Shown here: in pieces, positions 19,368 through 28,789 of the stretch
Layout: each line of letters begins with the position of its first letter
How positions within the stretch are numbered: the first letter of the stretch is position 1
Origin: Kitasatospora sp. NBC_01287
Lineage (GTDB): Bacteria > Actinomycetota > Actinomycetes > Streptomycetales > Streptomycetaceae
Reading direction: 5' to 3'
Length of the DNA: 64,000 bases
Assembly (NCBI RefSeq): GCF_026340565.1
Contig: NZ_JAPEPB010000001.1
Coordinates: 434,001-498,000 of the forward strand
Notes under the pieces: generated by a model
Seen by the model: only the letters and a program-made list of their open reading frames with translations
Database searches by the model: none
What the model was told of the DNA's origin: nothing
Position numbers and translations under genes: made by a program

Positions 19368-19754
19368 TCAGCTCTCCTCTTCCCGCCCCTCGGGCACGAG
19401 CTGCCGCAGCTTCGCGCCGTGGAACATCCACACCCGGAAGTAGGCCTGTTCCTGATCCATCACGAAGAGCTGGACGAACTCGGGGTGCTGCCAGGCGATG
19501 CGCTCCACATGCGCCACCAGCCCAGCCAGGTCCGCGTGGTTGAGCGCTCCCGCATAGACGTCGCACTCCGGGGACTTGCCGCCGCCCCAACGCGTACCGC
19601 TGCCCGTGGTCTCGTTGAGCGAGCCGACCCGGCCGACAGCGCCGGGCCCGAAGCCGCGTCGCGGGGCAGCCGTCCGCAACCACTGACTCAGTGCCTCGAC
19701 GGCTGGTCGATCATCCGGCTCGACGGAGATCATGACGTTGGCGACGTGACTCAT
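19368..19754 (-). CDS. Conserved hypothetical protein
   Basis: 128 residues from ATG 19754 (MSHVANVMISVEPDD). Mixed alpha/beta segments: ANVMISVEPDDRPAVEAL, PECDVYAGALNHADLAGLV, FVQLFVMDQEQAYFRVWMF. A small cytosolic protein with no cofactor motif that I recognise. A short 10-bp repeat (GGACATCCGT, 19324-19346) lies beyond its stop on the GH15 side. Likely a genuine conserved gene, function unknown. Confidence 0.7.
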   Translation of the reverse strand: MSHVANVMISVEPDDRPAVEALSQWLRTAAPRRGFGPGAVGRVGSLNETTGSGTRWGGGKSPECDVYAGALNHADLAGLVAHVERIAWQHPEFVQLFVMDQEQAYFRVWMFHGAKLRQLVPEGREEES

Positions 19755-20348
19755 CCCAGGATTCAACACAATCGCCGGCCGCCCTGCCACTCATCGTCGT
19801 CCCAGTCATCGTCGTCAGAGGGCGATATGTGAGTCGATGTCCAGTTCGCGCTGCCGGCTCGTGACGTGACCCGCCTGTCCTGCGTCGCCAAGGTCTCCAC
19901 CTCGCCAGGCCCGTACGCGCGCCGTGACGGTGGCTCACAGCGGCCCTGGACGGCCGCCCGGAACGCTCCCCGCCGGGGGCTCGCCGCGCGCCGATGGTGC
20001 TCGTTGTCGAGCGTCTCTCGGCAGGTCAAACGGCTGGGCGGTGACGATTCGTTCCCGATCAGGATGTGATGCTTCGCCCAGCCTGTTGGCCTGTCGCAGT
20101 ACCCCACGGTCGCCCCATACTCCAGGACCTGACGAACCAACGGTGGCGCGCGGTCGACCAGGACATTGAGGTCCTGGACATCCTGGTCACAGCCGGCGGG
20201 ACAAGGCGGTGACACAACCTCAGACGGTCACACCACCGACAACGTGACGACGCCTTCCGCTCCACTGTCCGTCCCGTCCCGTCCCAGCCCAGCCCGTCCC
20301 AGCCCAGCCCAGCCCAGCCCAGCCGTGATCAACGACCAGGAGAACCAG
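19755..20348. other. 594-bp region without a supported gene
   Basis: Several overlapping frames are open but none has a family-like sequence, and base composition is less GC-rich than around it. The longest minus-strand frame (19763-20215) contains DDDDWDDDEWQGG, read from a short ATCGTCGTC repeat. Just before the MFS gene there is a run of CAGCC units (20276-20325). It could hold gene remnants or a long promoter. Confidence 0.5.
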
Positions 20349-21626
20349 GTGAACCGGACGAGCACGCTGTCCCCCGACACCCTTCGGGACGAGGCCGCCC
20401 CGGACCGTCGGCCCTGGCTGGTGCGGCGAGGGCTGCTACTCGAGTCCGCCCCCCAGCGCCGACTGGCCCTCGGCGGCTTCGTCAACCAGCTCGGCACCGC
20501 GGCCTTCCTGGCGACGGCGCCGCTGTACGCCATGCGGGTGATCGGCCTGTCCATCGGGCAGGTCGGCCTCGGTCTCGGTGTCGCCGGAGTGGTCGGCCTG
20601 CTCGCCGGCCCACCCGTCGGACACCTCGCCGACCGGCGCGGCCCGCACGGCGTCTTCCTGGTCACCCTGCTGATCCAGACCGTGTCCATGCTGTCACTGC
20701 TGTTCGCCCACTCGTTCGTGGCGTTCATGGTGGCCATGGCGGTGACCGACCTGGCCGGCGCCTCGGGGGGCGCCGCGCGTGGCCCGATGATCCGCCGCTT
20801 CGGCGGTGACGAGGTGCCGAAGTTCCGTTCCTACCTGCGCTCGACCGCCTTCCTGGCCGGCACCTTCGGTGCGCTGGCCGCCGGTGTCGTGATCCAGCTC
20901 GACTCCGGCTCCGCCTACCGGGCGCTCATCGTCGCCAATGCCCTGACCTTCGTCGGCTGCGCGGCTGTCATGCTCCGGCTGCCCGAGCTGGAGCCGCTGC
21001 CGGCCTCGGCCGGGTCGGACCGGTGGCTCGCGCTGAAGGACAAGCCGTACATGGCGTTCGTCGTGCTGGACGGCATCCTGTGGATCCAGGGCGAGGTGGT
21101 GACCTACGCCCTCCCGTTGTGGGTGGTCCTGCACACCCATGCACCGCGCTGGTTCACCGGCGTGGCGCTCGCCGTCAACACCGTGATGGTGGTCCTCCTG
21201 CAGGTCCGCACCAGCCGCGGGATCAAGGGCGGACGGGTCGCCGGCCGGGCCACCCGGCGTGCCGGGGTGGCGTTCCTGGTCGGCATGGGGGTCATCGCGA
21301 TGGCCTCGGGCCTGCCGGGCTGGGTCGCTGCGGCGATCATGACGGCCGGCGTCGCCATCCACACGGTGGGTTCGCTGTGGCACGGGGCCGGGTCGATGGA
21401 GCTGCGGTTCCGGCTGGCCCCCGCGCACGCGCAGGGACAGTACTCCGGCGTGTTCGGCATCGGCATGGGCCTGTGCTACACCGTCGCCCCCGGCCTGCTC
21501 GGCCTGCTCTGCCTGAGCTGGGGCGCCCCCGGCTGGCTGGTCATGGGCGGTCTCTTCGTCGCCGCCGGCCTGGCCATGCCGTTCGTGGTCCGGTGGGCGG
21601 GACGGTCCCGGGAGATCGACGCCTGA
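20349..21626 (+). CDS. MFS transporter
   Basis: 425 residues from GTG 20349, which has AGGAG seven bases upstream; earlier in-frame starts read through CAGCC repeats. Twelve hydrophobic segments with the MFS loop 2-3 motif GHLADRRGPHGVFL (~97-110). No signal for substrate; the pattern resembles small-molecule or drug efflux pumps. Monocistronic in appearance. Confidence 0.87.
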   Translation: MNRTSTLSPDTLRDEAAPDRRPWLVRRGLLLESAPQRRLALGGFVNQLGTAAFLATAPLYAMRVIGLSIGQVGLGLGVAGVVGLLAGPPVGHLADRRGPHGVFLVTLLIQTVSMLSLLFAHSFVAFMVAMAVTDLAGASGGAARGPMIRRFGGDEVPKFRSYLRSTAFLAGTFGALAAGVVIQLDSGSAYRALIVANALTFVGCAAVMLRLPELEPLPASAGSDRWLALKDKPYMAFVVLDGILWIQGEVVTYALPLWVVLHTHAPRWFTGVALAVNTVMVVLLQVRTSRGIKGGRVAGRATRRAGVAFLVGMGVIAMASGLPGWVAAAIMTAGVAIHTVGSLWHGAGSMELRFRLAPAHAQGQYSGVFGIGMGLCYTVAPGLLGLLCLSWGAPGWLVMGGLFVAAGLAMPFVVRWAGRSREIDA

Positions 21627-21749
21627 CCGGGCTGTCCCCGTCCTGACGGGCGCACCGGTCACGGCAGGGGTCCGCGCCGACGGGCCCACGACCGGCTCAC
21701 CTATCCCAAGGACAACGAAGAAACGGACATCAGCTCACGTATCGCCCTC

Positions 21750-22220
21750 TCAGACGATGAGTATCCGGTCGAGCACCTTGTGGTACTCCCGCAGCGCGCC
21801 GCGGAGCTCCTCCGTGGTGGGCGCCGGGCCCTGCGGTAGGGCGCGCAGGCGGTGCCGGGCCTGCTCGACCTGCTCGGTCAGCAGGGTCAGCGCCCGCCCC
21901 AGCACCTCGTCCGCCGACCGGGCGGCCTCACGAGGGTCGTCCACGAAACCCGCCTGGACCGCTGTCCACTGCGCGCGCAACACCGCGACCCGGTGACGGT
22001 CCAGCCACTGCACGGGGACCGGCGGGGCGGCGTCGGCGGCCGCCTCGGCATCGCGCTGCCCGGGCAGCGCCGGCAGCGCCGGCAGCGCCGGCAGCACGGG
22101 GCTCGTCAAGGGCTGGGGTGGGGGCTGTGGGAGCGGGGGCTGTGGGAACGGGGGCTGTGAGGTCGAGGCATCCGGGGGCGAGGTGTGCCGGGTTCGCGGC
22201 TACTGCTCCTCGTTCGCCAT
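21750..22220 (-). pseudogene. Small gene with in-frame amber stop at codon 7
   Basis: A good ribosome binding site (AAGGAGCAGTC) precedes ATG 22220, which reads MANEEQ then TAG (22202-22200), after which the same frame continues as PRTRHTSPPDAST, a PPxPQ-rich linker and a ~95-residue domain ending LDRILIV. The only later start is a TTG at 22109 with no ribosome binding site. The domain shares AQWTAVQAGFVDDPREAARSAD and TEELRGAL with the upstream gene (22272-22883), so both derive from one family and form an operon (51-bp gap). It may be a nonsense-inactivated gene, a readthrough gene or a reinitiation product. Confidence 0.65.
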
Positions 22221-22271
22221 GACTGCTCCTTCCGTTGGGGCGTTCGGGCGTTGGGGCGCTGCGCTTGGGAC

Positions 22272-22883
22272 TCAGGCGCCGCCCGGCCGGTCAGCTGTGG
22301 TCACCCGACGCCCGGGCCTGCGGTCGGTCAGCCGGCGGGCAGCCGTGCGCTCCGTAGTGGCCACCGGGTCGCGGCCCGCCACGTCGAGCGCCATCTCGCG
22401 CAGGGCCAGCAGCGCGCCGCGCAGTTCCTCGGTGCCCGCGCCGGTGGTGCGGGCCCGCTCCAGGGTGCCGAGCGCGAGGCGGTAGGGCGCCAGCAGCGGC
22501 GCGTGGTCGACCGAGAGCGCGGCCTGCCGCCCCTGCCCGGGGTAGCCGACCCGGTCGAGCAGCTCGCCGAGCATCTGGTCCGCCACCTTCACGGCTCGCA
22601 GCGGGTCGTCGACGAACCGCACCTGCAGGCCCCGGAAGGCGTCGACCACCTGCTCGCGCTCGGCGGCCGAGAGGGCCTGCAGCCGAAGAGTGCGATGGCG
22701 GTGCAGACGGTCCGTCAGTTCGTTCTCCGCGGCGGAGACTTCGCCATCGTGGTGGAGCAGCGCCCGGTCGTACTCTCCGGCGAACCGCCGGCGCAGGCGC
22801 GCGGTCCGCAACCGCGGCACGGCGAGGGCGAAGCCCGCCGCGACAGCGAGCACCACCACGACCAGAAGCAGAAGCGCGATCAT
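22272..22883 (-). CDS. Membrane-anchored protein of unknown function
   Basis: 203 residues. One N-terminal transmembrane helix (ALLLLVVVVLAVAAGFALAV, 3-22), then a charged helical cytosolic domain: RRRFAGEYDRALL, LSAAEREQVVDAFRGLQVRF, VDDPLRAVKVADQMLGELL, EELRGALLALREMA. The VDDP...AD..L and EELRGAL blocks recur in the downstream gene. First gene of a two-gene operon. No catalytic motif. Confidence 0.75.
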   Translation of the reverse strand: MIALLLLVVVVLAVAAGFALAVPRLRTARLRRRFAGEYDRALLHHDGEVSAAENELTDRLHRHRTLRLQALSAAEREQVVDAFRGLQVRFVDDPLRAVKVADQMLGELLDRVGYPGQGRQAALSVDHAPLLAPYRLALGTLERARTTGAGTEELRGALLALREMALDVAGRDPVATTERTAARRLTDRRPGRRVTTADRPGGA

Positions 22884-23161
22884 CTCAGGTCCTTCCCGTG
22901 CGAGGCCGCAGCACGGGCCGGAAGCGGCCCGCCGCCCCTTCGGCTTGCCGCGATCCGCGACCGCAAACCTCGCCCGGACAGGGGTGATGGTCGCCGCGGA
23001 GCGGGCGGGCGGCGGAGAGGTGGGCAGCGGAGCGGGCGGGCGGCGGAGAGGTGGGCAGCGGAGCGGTGGGCACTCCGGAGGCGAGCACAGAGAGGCGCGT
23101 GCCCGGATGCGAGGGGAGTCGACCTTTCGCTTGCGGGCACGCGCCGGTTCCGGGACGGGAC

Positions 23162-23983
23162 TCAGACGGTCAGCAGGCTGGGACTGGCGGCCTTGTCCGT
23201 GGGCAGGAAGTCGTCCGGGACGGGGTACTGGCCGAGCACGTAGTTGAGGATCGCCGCGTGCATGGCCTCCACCGGGGCGATGGTGGCGGCGGTGGCGATC
23301 CCGCCCGGGCTGGTGACGTTGTAGGTCGCGAAGAGGTAGGTCTGCGCGGCCTGGTCCTCCAACTGCAGCGCGAGCTTGGCGACGTCGCCGACCGTGCCGG
23401 CCTGCCCGAGGGCGGCCAGGGTGGCGGGCTGGTCGGAGAGCGGCACACCGGTGATGGCCGGCTTGCCGGCCCCGGTCAGCACCGCGTTCCAGGCCTTCGC
23501 GTGGTCGGCGTGCTGCCCCATCGCGGTGGTGATGAAGGTGGCCACCGCGGGGGGCACCGTGCCGAGCTTGCCGGCCTTCGCCGCGTCCAGGGCCGCCTGG
23601 TAGGCGCCCACCGCCTGGTTCTCCAGCGCGGTGGCCAGCGCCACCACCTTCAGGTCCCCGGTGTACTGGCCCGTCGCGGAGCCCGAGGCCCCGGCGGAGG
23701 GCATGGCCGAGCCGGTCGGCGCGGCCGACGAGCTCGACTTGGTGCCACTGGAGCAGGCGGCCAGGGTGAGCGCGACCGCCGCCCCGCCGGCTCCGAGCAG
23801 GAACCGGCGCCGCCCCGCGTCGCGCGGCTCGGCGCTCCGGCCCCGGAGCTCCGCGGCCAGGTCCAGGGCACTGGCGCGCATCGCGGGCAGCGTCTCCTGG
23901 TGGGCCTCGTGCAGGTCACCCGTGAGCCGGGTGAGTTCACGCTCGCTGATGGGCAGCTCCCAGCCGCCCTTGGTGCTCGTCAC
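23162..23983 (-). CDS. Exported ferritin-like domain protein (Tat lipoprotein)
   Basis: 273 residues, GTG 23983, overlapping the upstream gene's TGA by 4 bp. Residues 58-79 (RRRFLLGAGGAAVALTLAACSSG) are a twin-arginine signal with lipobox LAAC, preceded by an unusual ~55-residue cytosolic leader. The mature part (~110-265) is a ferritin-like helical bundle with ALENQAVGAYQ, GQHADHAKAWN, QLEDQAAQTY and PVEAMHAAIL carrying the Glu/His ligands. Likely a surface-held metal-binding or redox protein, paired with the next entry. Confidence 0.82.
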   Translation of the reverse strand: MTSTKGGWELPISERELTRLTGDLHEAHQETLPAMRASALDLAAELRGRSAEPRDAGRRRFLLGAGGAAVALTLAACSSGTKSSSSAAPTGSAMPSAGASGSATGQYTGDLKVVALATALENQAVGAYQAALDAAKAGKLGTVPPAVATFITTAMGQHADHAKAWNAVLTGAGKPAITGVPLSDQPATLAALGQAGTVGDVAKLALQLEDQAAQTYLFATYNVTSPGGIATAATIAPVEAMHAAILNYVLGQYPVPDDFLPTDKAASPSLLTV

Positions 23984-24861
23984 TTGACGGCCCCTTCGCT
24001 GATCGGGGAAGCGCTGTCGGTCTTGTAGAAGGCGTCGGGGAACCCGACGCTGCCCGCGGCCGCCGGCAGCTTGGCCGGGTCCACCGGGATCGTGATCAGG
24101 TCCGCCGCGTTGCCCGCCAGCAGGGCCTGGACCGCCAGCAGCACCGAGCGGTGCTGCGCCTCCACCGGCGCCACCGAGGCGAACAGCCTGCGCAGCTGCG
24201 CGTCGCTCACCTGCGTGACGTTCTTGGTGTAGGTCTGGGCCGCCACGTCCTCCAGCGTGATCGCCAGCTTCACCACATCCGCCGGGCCCTGGATCGAGGG
24301 CAGCATCTGGTCCACGATCGCCTTGTACTTGGGATCGGGGTCATGCTGCGCCTGGCCGCCGGCCGTGGTGGCGGCGGCGTTGAACGCCTGGGCGTGCGCC
24401 TGGTGCTGGCTGGTGGTCTTGGCGATGAACGCCGCCACCGTCGCGTTGCCGTTCTTGATGAACGACAGGCCCGCGGCGGTCTGGTAGACGCTCACCGCCA
24501 GGTTCTCGATCGACGCTGCGGTCTGCAGCGCCATGATGTCGTCCGTCGAGACCGAGCCCGAGCCCGAGGCAGCGCCGGAGCCCGAGGCAGCGCCGGAGCC
24601 CGAGGCAGCGCCGGAGCCCGGGGCAGCGGCCGACGGGGAGGCGGAATCGGCGAACGCGCGCGAGGATCCCAGCAGCGCGGCCACTCCCGCCCCCGCCAGC
24701 ACCCCGCCGCGCTGCCACCAGCGCCGGCGGTCCGACTCGGCCGCCTCCCCGAAGTCGACCAGCGCGCTCCGCGTGATCCGCAACGCGTCGCTGTTCAAGT
24801 CCTCCGACTGCTCGGTGAGTTCACCGAGCAGTCGGGTGTCGATGTGCTCTGCGGCCATCAT
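23980..24861 (-). CDS. Exported ferritin-like domain protein
   Basis: 293 residues from ATG 24861 (a second ATG follows at 24858). Cytosolic leader of ~45 residues, then DRRRWWQRGGVLAGAGVAAL, a Tat-like signal with RRR, and a Ser/Gly/Ala spacer made from a (GSGAAS)n repeat. The ferritin-like domain has IENLAVSVYQ, TSQHQAHAQAFN, TLEDVAAQTY and PVEAQHRSVL, matching the next gene's ligand pattern. Translationally coupled to it (GTGA overlap), so the two proteins probably act together. Confidence 0.82.
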   Translation of the reverse strand: MMAAEHIDTRLLGELTEQSEDLNSDALRITRSALVDFGEAAESDRRRWWQRGGVLAGAGVAALLGSSRAFADSASPSAAAPGSGAASGSGAASGSGAASGSGSVSTDDIMALQTAASIENLAVSVYQTAAGLSFIKNGNATVAAFIAKTTSQHQAHAQAFNAAATTAGGQAQHDPDPKYKAIVDQMLPSIQGPADVVKLAITLEDVAAQTYTKNVTQVSDAQLRRLFASVAPVEAQHRSVLLAVQALLAGNAADLITIPVDPAKLPAAAGSVGFPDAFYKTDSASPISEGAVK

Positions 24862-25250
24862 GTCCCGTCTCAGGTCAGGAACCCGTCTCCACCGCGGGCC
24901 CGTATGCCGTCGATTCGGCACGCCCCAGGGCGCGGATTGGCCTCCGGGGCGGGCAACTCCAGGATTCGCCCGCAGGGGTGAGACGGCCCGTACCCGGGGA
25001 CGGTGTTCGGACAGGCGACCGAGATCCGTGAGCACCCGCTTCAGGCCCCCCCGGGGGGCGGACAGCGGGACGGACAGCGGGCACGGACGGCGAGACGCCC
25101 ACCGGAGGCGGGGCGCTCGGCGCTCGGCGCTGGAGACGGGGACGGGGACGGGGACGGGGCGGCGGAAGGCCGGCTCGGCGGATCGCGCGCCGTGGTCGGC
25201 CAGAGCGGTCTACAGTGGGCAGAAGATCACCTGGCCGGGTGGGGGTGAGG
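24862..25250. other. Intergenic region between divergent ferritin-like operon and dedA
   Basis: Promoters of both sides must lie here. A run of GACGGG units occurs near 25134-25160. No ORF with family-like sequence. Confidence 0.55.
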
Positions 25251-25895
25251 ATGACCTCGGCGCTCGACTTCACCAGCGGTTCCTCGCTGCTCGCCGCCTA
25301 CGGCGCCCTCGCGGTGCTGCTGGTGACCTTCGCCGAGGCGGGCCTGCTGGTGGTCGGATTCTTCGTCCCGGGCGACACCCTGCTCTTCCCGGCCGGGGTG
25401 CTCTGCGCCTCCGCCCCCACGGCCGCCACGCACCACGGTCCCTACCTCACCCTCTGGCAGGTGCTGCTCTGCGCGGCGGTGGGCTCGCTGGTGGGCACCC
25501 AGGTGGGATTCCTGATCGGCCGGCACGGCGGCCAGGCCCTGCTCTCCCGCAGCCGCAGCGCCCGGCTGAAAAGCGTGGCGGTCCGCTCGGAGGACCTGCT
25601 GGACCGCTACGGCCAGCGCAAGGCGATCGTGCTGAGCCGCTTCGTGCCCATGGTGCGCACCGTGCTCGGCCCGCTGGCCGGCGCACTCCGGGTACCGGTC
25701 CGCACCTTCACCCTCTGGCAGGTGGTCGGCGGACTGCTCTGGACGCAGACCACCGTGCTGGCCGGCTACGCACTGGGTGCCTCGGTCCCCGGCATCGACA
25801 ACTACCTGCTGCCCGTGGTGCTGGGCCTGGTCGTACTGACAACGCTGCCGCTGCTCCTCTCCAAGCGGAGGAGCAGCGGCAGCGGGGAGCGTTAG
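25251..25895 (+). CDS. DedA-family membrane protein
   Basis: 214 residues from ATG 25251 (GGGGTGAGG upstream). Contains the re-entrant DedA motifs GFFVPGDTLLFPAG (~40-53) and RFVPMVRTVLGPLAGA (~126-141) plus four to five hydrophobic segments. Family members flip phospholipids or undecaprenyl phosphate and maintain proton-motive force. Alone on the plus strand. Confidence 0.9.
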   Translation: MTSALDFTSGSSLLAAYGALAVLLVTFAEAGLLVVGFFVPGDTLLFPAGVLCASAPTAATHHGPYLTLWQVLLCAAVGSLVGTQVGFLIGRHGGQALLSRSRSARLKSVAVRSEDLLDRYGQRKAIVLSRFVPMVRTVLGPLAGALRVPVRTFTLWQVVGGLLWTQTTVLAGYALGASVPGIDNYLLPVVLGLVVLTTLPLLLSKRRSSGSGER

Positions 25896-25944
25896 CGAGC
25901 TGTGGCCGTGGCAGCAACTGTGGCTGTGGCAGCAGCTGTGGCTG

Positions 25945-26340
25945 TCAGTAGTTGTGGTGGATCTGCCAGTACGCCCACGCCTGGTTCGGGCTGCCGTACC
26001 GCGAGTTCATGTAGTCGTACGCCCACTTGATCTGCGTACCCGCGTTGGTCTGCCAGTCCGCACCCGCCGACGCCATCTTCGAACCCGGCAACGCCTGCGC
26101 CAGACCATACGCACCCGAGGACGGATTCGTCGCCGTCACGTTCCAACCACTCTCATGCGCGATGATCTGGTCGAACGACGCCAACTGGTCACCCGGCACC
26201 ACACTCGCCGCGATCTCCTGCGGCGTCGCCGCCGACGCGGCCGACGGAGCCACAGCGGCACCCAACGCCGCGATACCAGCAGCCGAAACAAGAAGAGCAG
26301 CAGACTTACGCACACGAGAAGCAGAGAAAACGGCGTTCAA
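25945..26340 (-). CDS. Secreted transglycosylase-like cell-wall protein
   Basis: 131 residues, TTG start at 26340 with GAGG eight bases upstream. Signal peptide MNAVFSASRVRKSAALLVSA... cleaved after SAASA (~38). The remaining ~93 residues form a compact SLT/aggregation-promoting-factor domain: E63 in HESGW, GAYGLAQALPGSKMA, WAYDYMNSRYGSPNQAWAYW. Likely cleaves or remodels peptidoglycan. Codons in the first 20 positions are T-ending (TCT, GCT, CTT), unlike the rest of the window, so the signal region is AT-richer. Confidence 0.85.
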   Translation of the reverse strand: MNAVFSASRVRKSAALLVSAAGIAALGAAVAPSAASAATPQEIAASVVPGDQLASFDQIIAHESGWNVTATNPSSGAYGLAQALPGSKMASAGADWQTNAGTQIKWAYDYMNSRYGSPNQAWAYWQIHHNY

Positions 26341-26519
26341 ACTACAACCTCAATCAGACAGGGCACAGCCCACCCGCACCGCACACGGACGGCGCACGAA
26401 CAACAAGGGCGGAAAGCACCAGGCACCCGACACACAACGGCACAGGCACCCAACGGAAGCCACGACCGGACCGGAAGACCCGGACACCGCGGCTCGGCGA
26501 CTGGACCAATTGTTAGCAA

Positions 26520-26820
26520 CCACCACCACCCCCGCCAAGACCCCCCACCTACGACCCACCCCCGTAGACCACCCACCCCCACCACACCCCCCGAACCCAC
26601 CCCGCTACCCCCCAACCCACCACCCAAACCACCCCGAACCATAAAAAACCGGACACCCCGACCACCGCCCCCACCAGCACGAACACCCCCACCACCCCCA
26701 CCCCACGGACCAACCCCACCCCAAACCCCCAACCACCGAAAACCCCACCCACCACCACCAACGACCCCCCGTAGTACTCCCGAAACCCGCGTGAGGACCA
26801 TCACCAACCAACCCCACCCG
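26520..26820. repeat. ~300-bp strand-asymmetric A/C-rich low-complexity tract
   Basis: On the plus strand nearly every base is A or C with runs such as CCACCCCCACC and AACCCACC; G and T are almost absent, unlike the rest of the window. It reads G/T-rich on the minus strand, upstream of the secreted transglycosylase gene. Frames across it (for example 26337-26807) are repeat artefacts. Confidence 0.8.
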
Positions 26821-26888
26821 AGGCCCGGTTGAGCCTGGTTCCAACGTGTCCGCCGCCACTCTCAGCCGACCGCCGCCATCGTCGACAA

Positions 26889-26904
26889 ATACCCCCAGGG
26901 GTAT
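26889..26904. promoter_or_regulatory. CsoR/CstR-type operator palindrome
   Basis: ATACCCC-CA-GGGGTAT, perfect 7-bp arms with a 2-nt centre, matches the G-tract palindromes bound by DUF156 (CsoR/CstR/FrmR) repressors. It lies 70 bp upstream of the Cys-rich protein and about 430 bp from the DUF156 regulator gene. Confidence 0.75.
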
Positions 26905-26973
26905 GGTTGGCATACTGATCAACCACACCCGCCCCCGCCCTGTCCCCGGGCGGCCACGAGAGGACATCGCGCC

Positions 26974-27198
26974 ATGTGCCGACGCACCAACTGCCGCACC
27001 TGCGGAAAGCCCGGCTACGCCGGATGCGGCATGCACGTCGACCAGGTCCTGGCCGGCGTACCGAAGGGTGACCGGTGCGCCTGCGACCAGAGCAGCGGCG
27101 CGAAGAAGGGCGGCGGCGAGGGCAACGGTGGAGCAATCGCAGCAGCCAGGACCGCCCGCAAGGGCCCTGGGCTCTTCAGACTCTTCCGCCGCGGCTGA
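26974..27198 (+). CDS. Small cysteine-rich protein
   Basis: 74 residues. Starts MCRRTNCRTCGKPGYAGCGM, with six cysteines in the first 40 residues (C2, C7, C10, C18, C35, C37) and a basic Gly/Ala-rich tail ending RKGPGLFRLFRRG. Matches the pattern of a widespread small actinobacterial Cys-rich protein family. Likely binds metal or iron-sulfur. Preceded by the CsoR-type operator, suggesting control by the convergent DUF156 regulator. Confidence 0.75.
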   Translation: MCRRTNCRTCGKPGYAGCGMHVDQVLAGVPKGDRCACDQSSGAKKGGGEGNGGAIAAARTARKGPGLFRLFRRG

Positions 27199-27335
27199 TC
27201 ATCGGGCGCATCCGTGGACCCGACCGCCACCAGGTCGGGTCGCTGCCCGGAGGCTGCCGGGCTGCCGGGCTGCCGGCCCAATGCCCTACCGCCGCCAGAG
27301 CTGCCCTGCCGCCCTGCTGCCGCCGGCCCGCCCCG

Positions 27336-28053
<718 letters not shown>

Positions 28054-28437
28054 TCAGCGGACGGGGTCAGGACCGAGCGATTCGATCCAGGACGCGAAGT
28101 CGGCGAACACGACGTCGAAGTCCGCAGGATCCAGATCGCCCAGATCGGAGGAGAACACGGCGGAGTCCGGATCACCGGCGCGCAGGAGGAATCCGCGGCC
28201 ACCGCTGTCATCACCGACGAGGAGGAAACCCGGTGCGTACTGGGCGACTTCGTAAGTGGCGTTGCGTTCGCCGATGCACCCTGCCGAGTACACCGCGATG
28301 CCCGACGCGGCGAGCAGGCCGTCCCGCACGCTCCACAGGGCCAGCAGCGAAGCCGGCAGGCTCATCGCGGTCTCGGCCCGCGCCCGCACCACATCACCCG
28401 GCGTCGCCGCCGTCGGCCTCGAAACCGACCCCGTCAT
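28054..28437 (-). CDS. SMI1/KNR4 (SUKH) family protein
   Basis: 127 residues from ATG 28437; MSLPASLLALW at ~25 is a possible later start. Core ALWSVRDGLLAASGIAVYSA (~33-52), ERNATYEVAQYAPGFLLVG (~57-75) and GGRGFLL are typical of SUKH, the fold of many polymorphic-toxin immunity proteins. No matching toxin is visible nearby. The first ~30 codons lie inside one copy of the 222-bp tandem duplication. Confidence 0.8.
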   Translation of the reverse strand: MTGSVSRPTAATPGDVVRARAETAMSLPASLLALWSVRDGLLAASGIAVYSAGCIGERNATYEVAQYAPGFLLVGDDSGGRGFLLRAGDPDSAVFSSDLGDLDPADFDVVFADFASWIESLGPDPVR

Positions 28438-28789
28438 TCTGCACCCCGATCAGGCTACGGCCGCCCCGACAAGCATCGGCCGGACAGCTCCTGACGGCAA
28501 TCGCCATCTGATCGCGCGTCAATGACTCGCAGGAGCGCCGCAGTTGATTCCCTCCCCGTCGCACGGTAGCGAAGCCGGCAGGCTCATCGCGGTCTCGGCC
28601 CGCGCCCGCACCACATCACCCGGCGTCGCCGCCGTCGGCCTCGAAACCGACCCCGTCATTCTGCACCCCGATCAGGCTACGGCCGCCCCGACAAGCATCG
28701 GCCGGACAGCTCCTGACGGCAATCGCCATCTGATCGCGCGTCAATGACTCGCAGGAGCGCCGCAGTTGATTCCCTCCCCGTCGCACGGT
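28346..28789. repeat. Perfect 222-bp tandem duplication (2 copies)
   Basis: Copy 1 28346-28567 and copy 2 28568-28789 look identical base for base. Copy 1 contains the first 30 codons of the SUKH gene and its upstream region; copy 2 repeats that promoter and N-terminal coding segment upstream. 222 is a multiple of three. The upstream copy of the start runs into other sequence after residue ~30. Confidence 0.92.

Larger units (their letters stand above)
26341..26973. other. Divergent intergenic region with leader and low-complexity tract
   Basis: 633 bp between the transglycosylase-like gene and the Cys-rich small protein. It holds ~180 bp upstream of the TTG start with GTCGCCGAGCC and paired GTCCGG/CCGGTCC elements (a structured leader is possible; I cannot confirm a riboswitch), then the A/C-only tract and the CsoR-type operator. 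Confidence 0.6.

Noticed and set aside
19763..20215. Minus-strand 150-residue ORF
   Set aside because: No family-like segments; acidic run comes from a short DNA repeat; start and composition atypical.
26341..26520. Possible c-di-AMP (ydaO) riboswitch before the transglycosylase-like gene
   Set aside because: The GTCGCCGAGCC and CCGGGTC elements recall it, but the GGGGGACCCA and GGGTGAAT core is not visible; a covariance-model search (RF00379) would decide.
26954..27036. Minus-strand ORF through the A/C tract (26605-27036)
   Set aside because: Amino-acid composition (Gly/Val/Trp runs) is only the reverse of the A/C-rich repeat.
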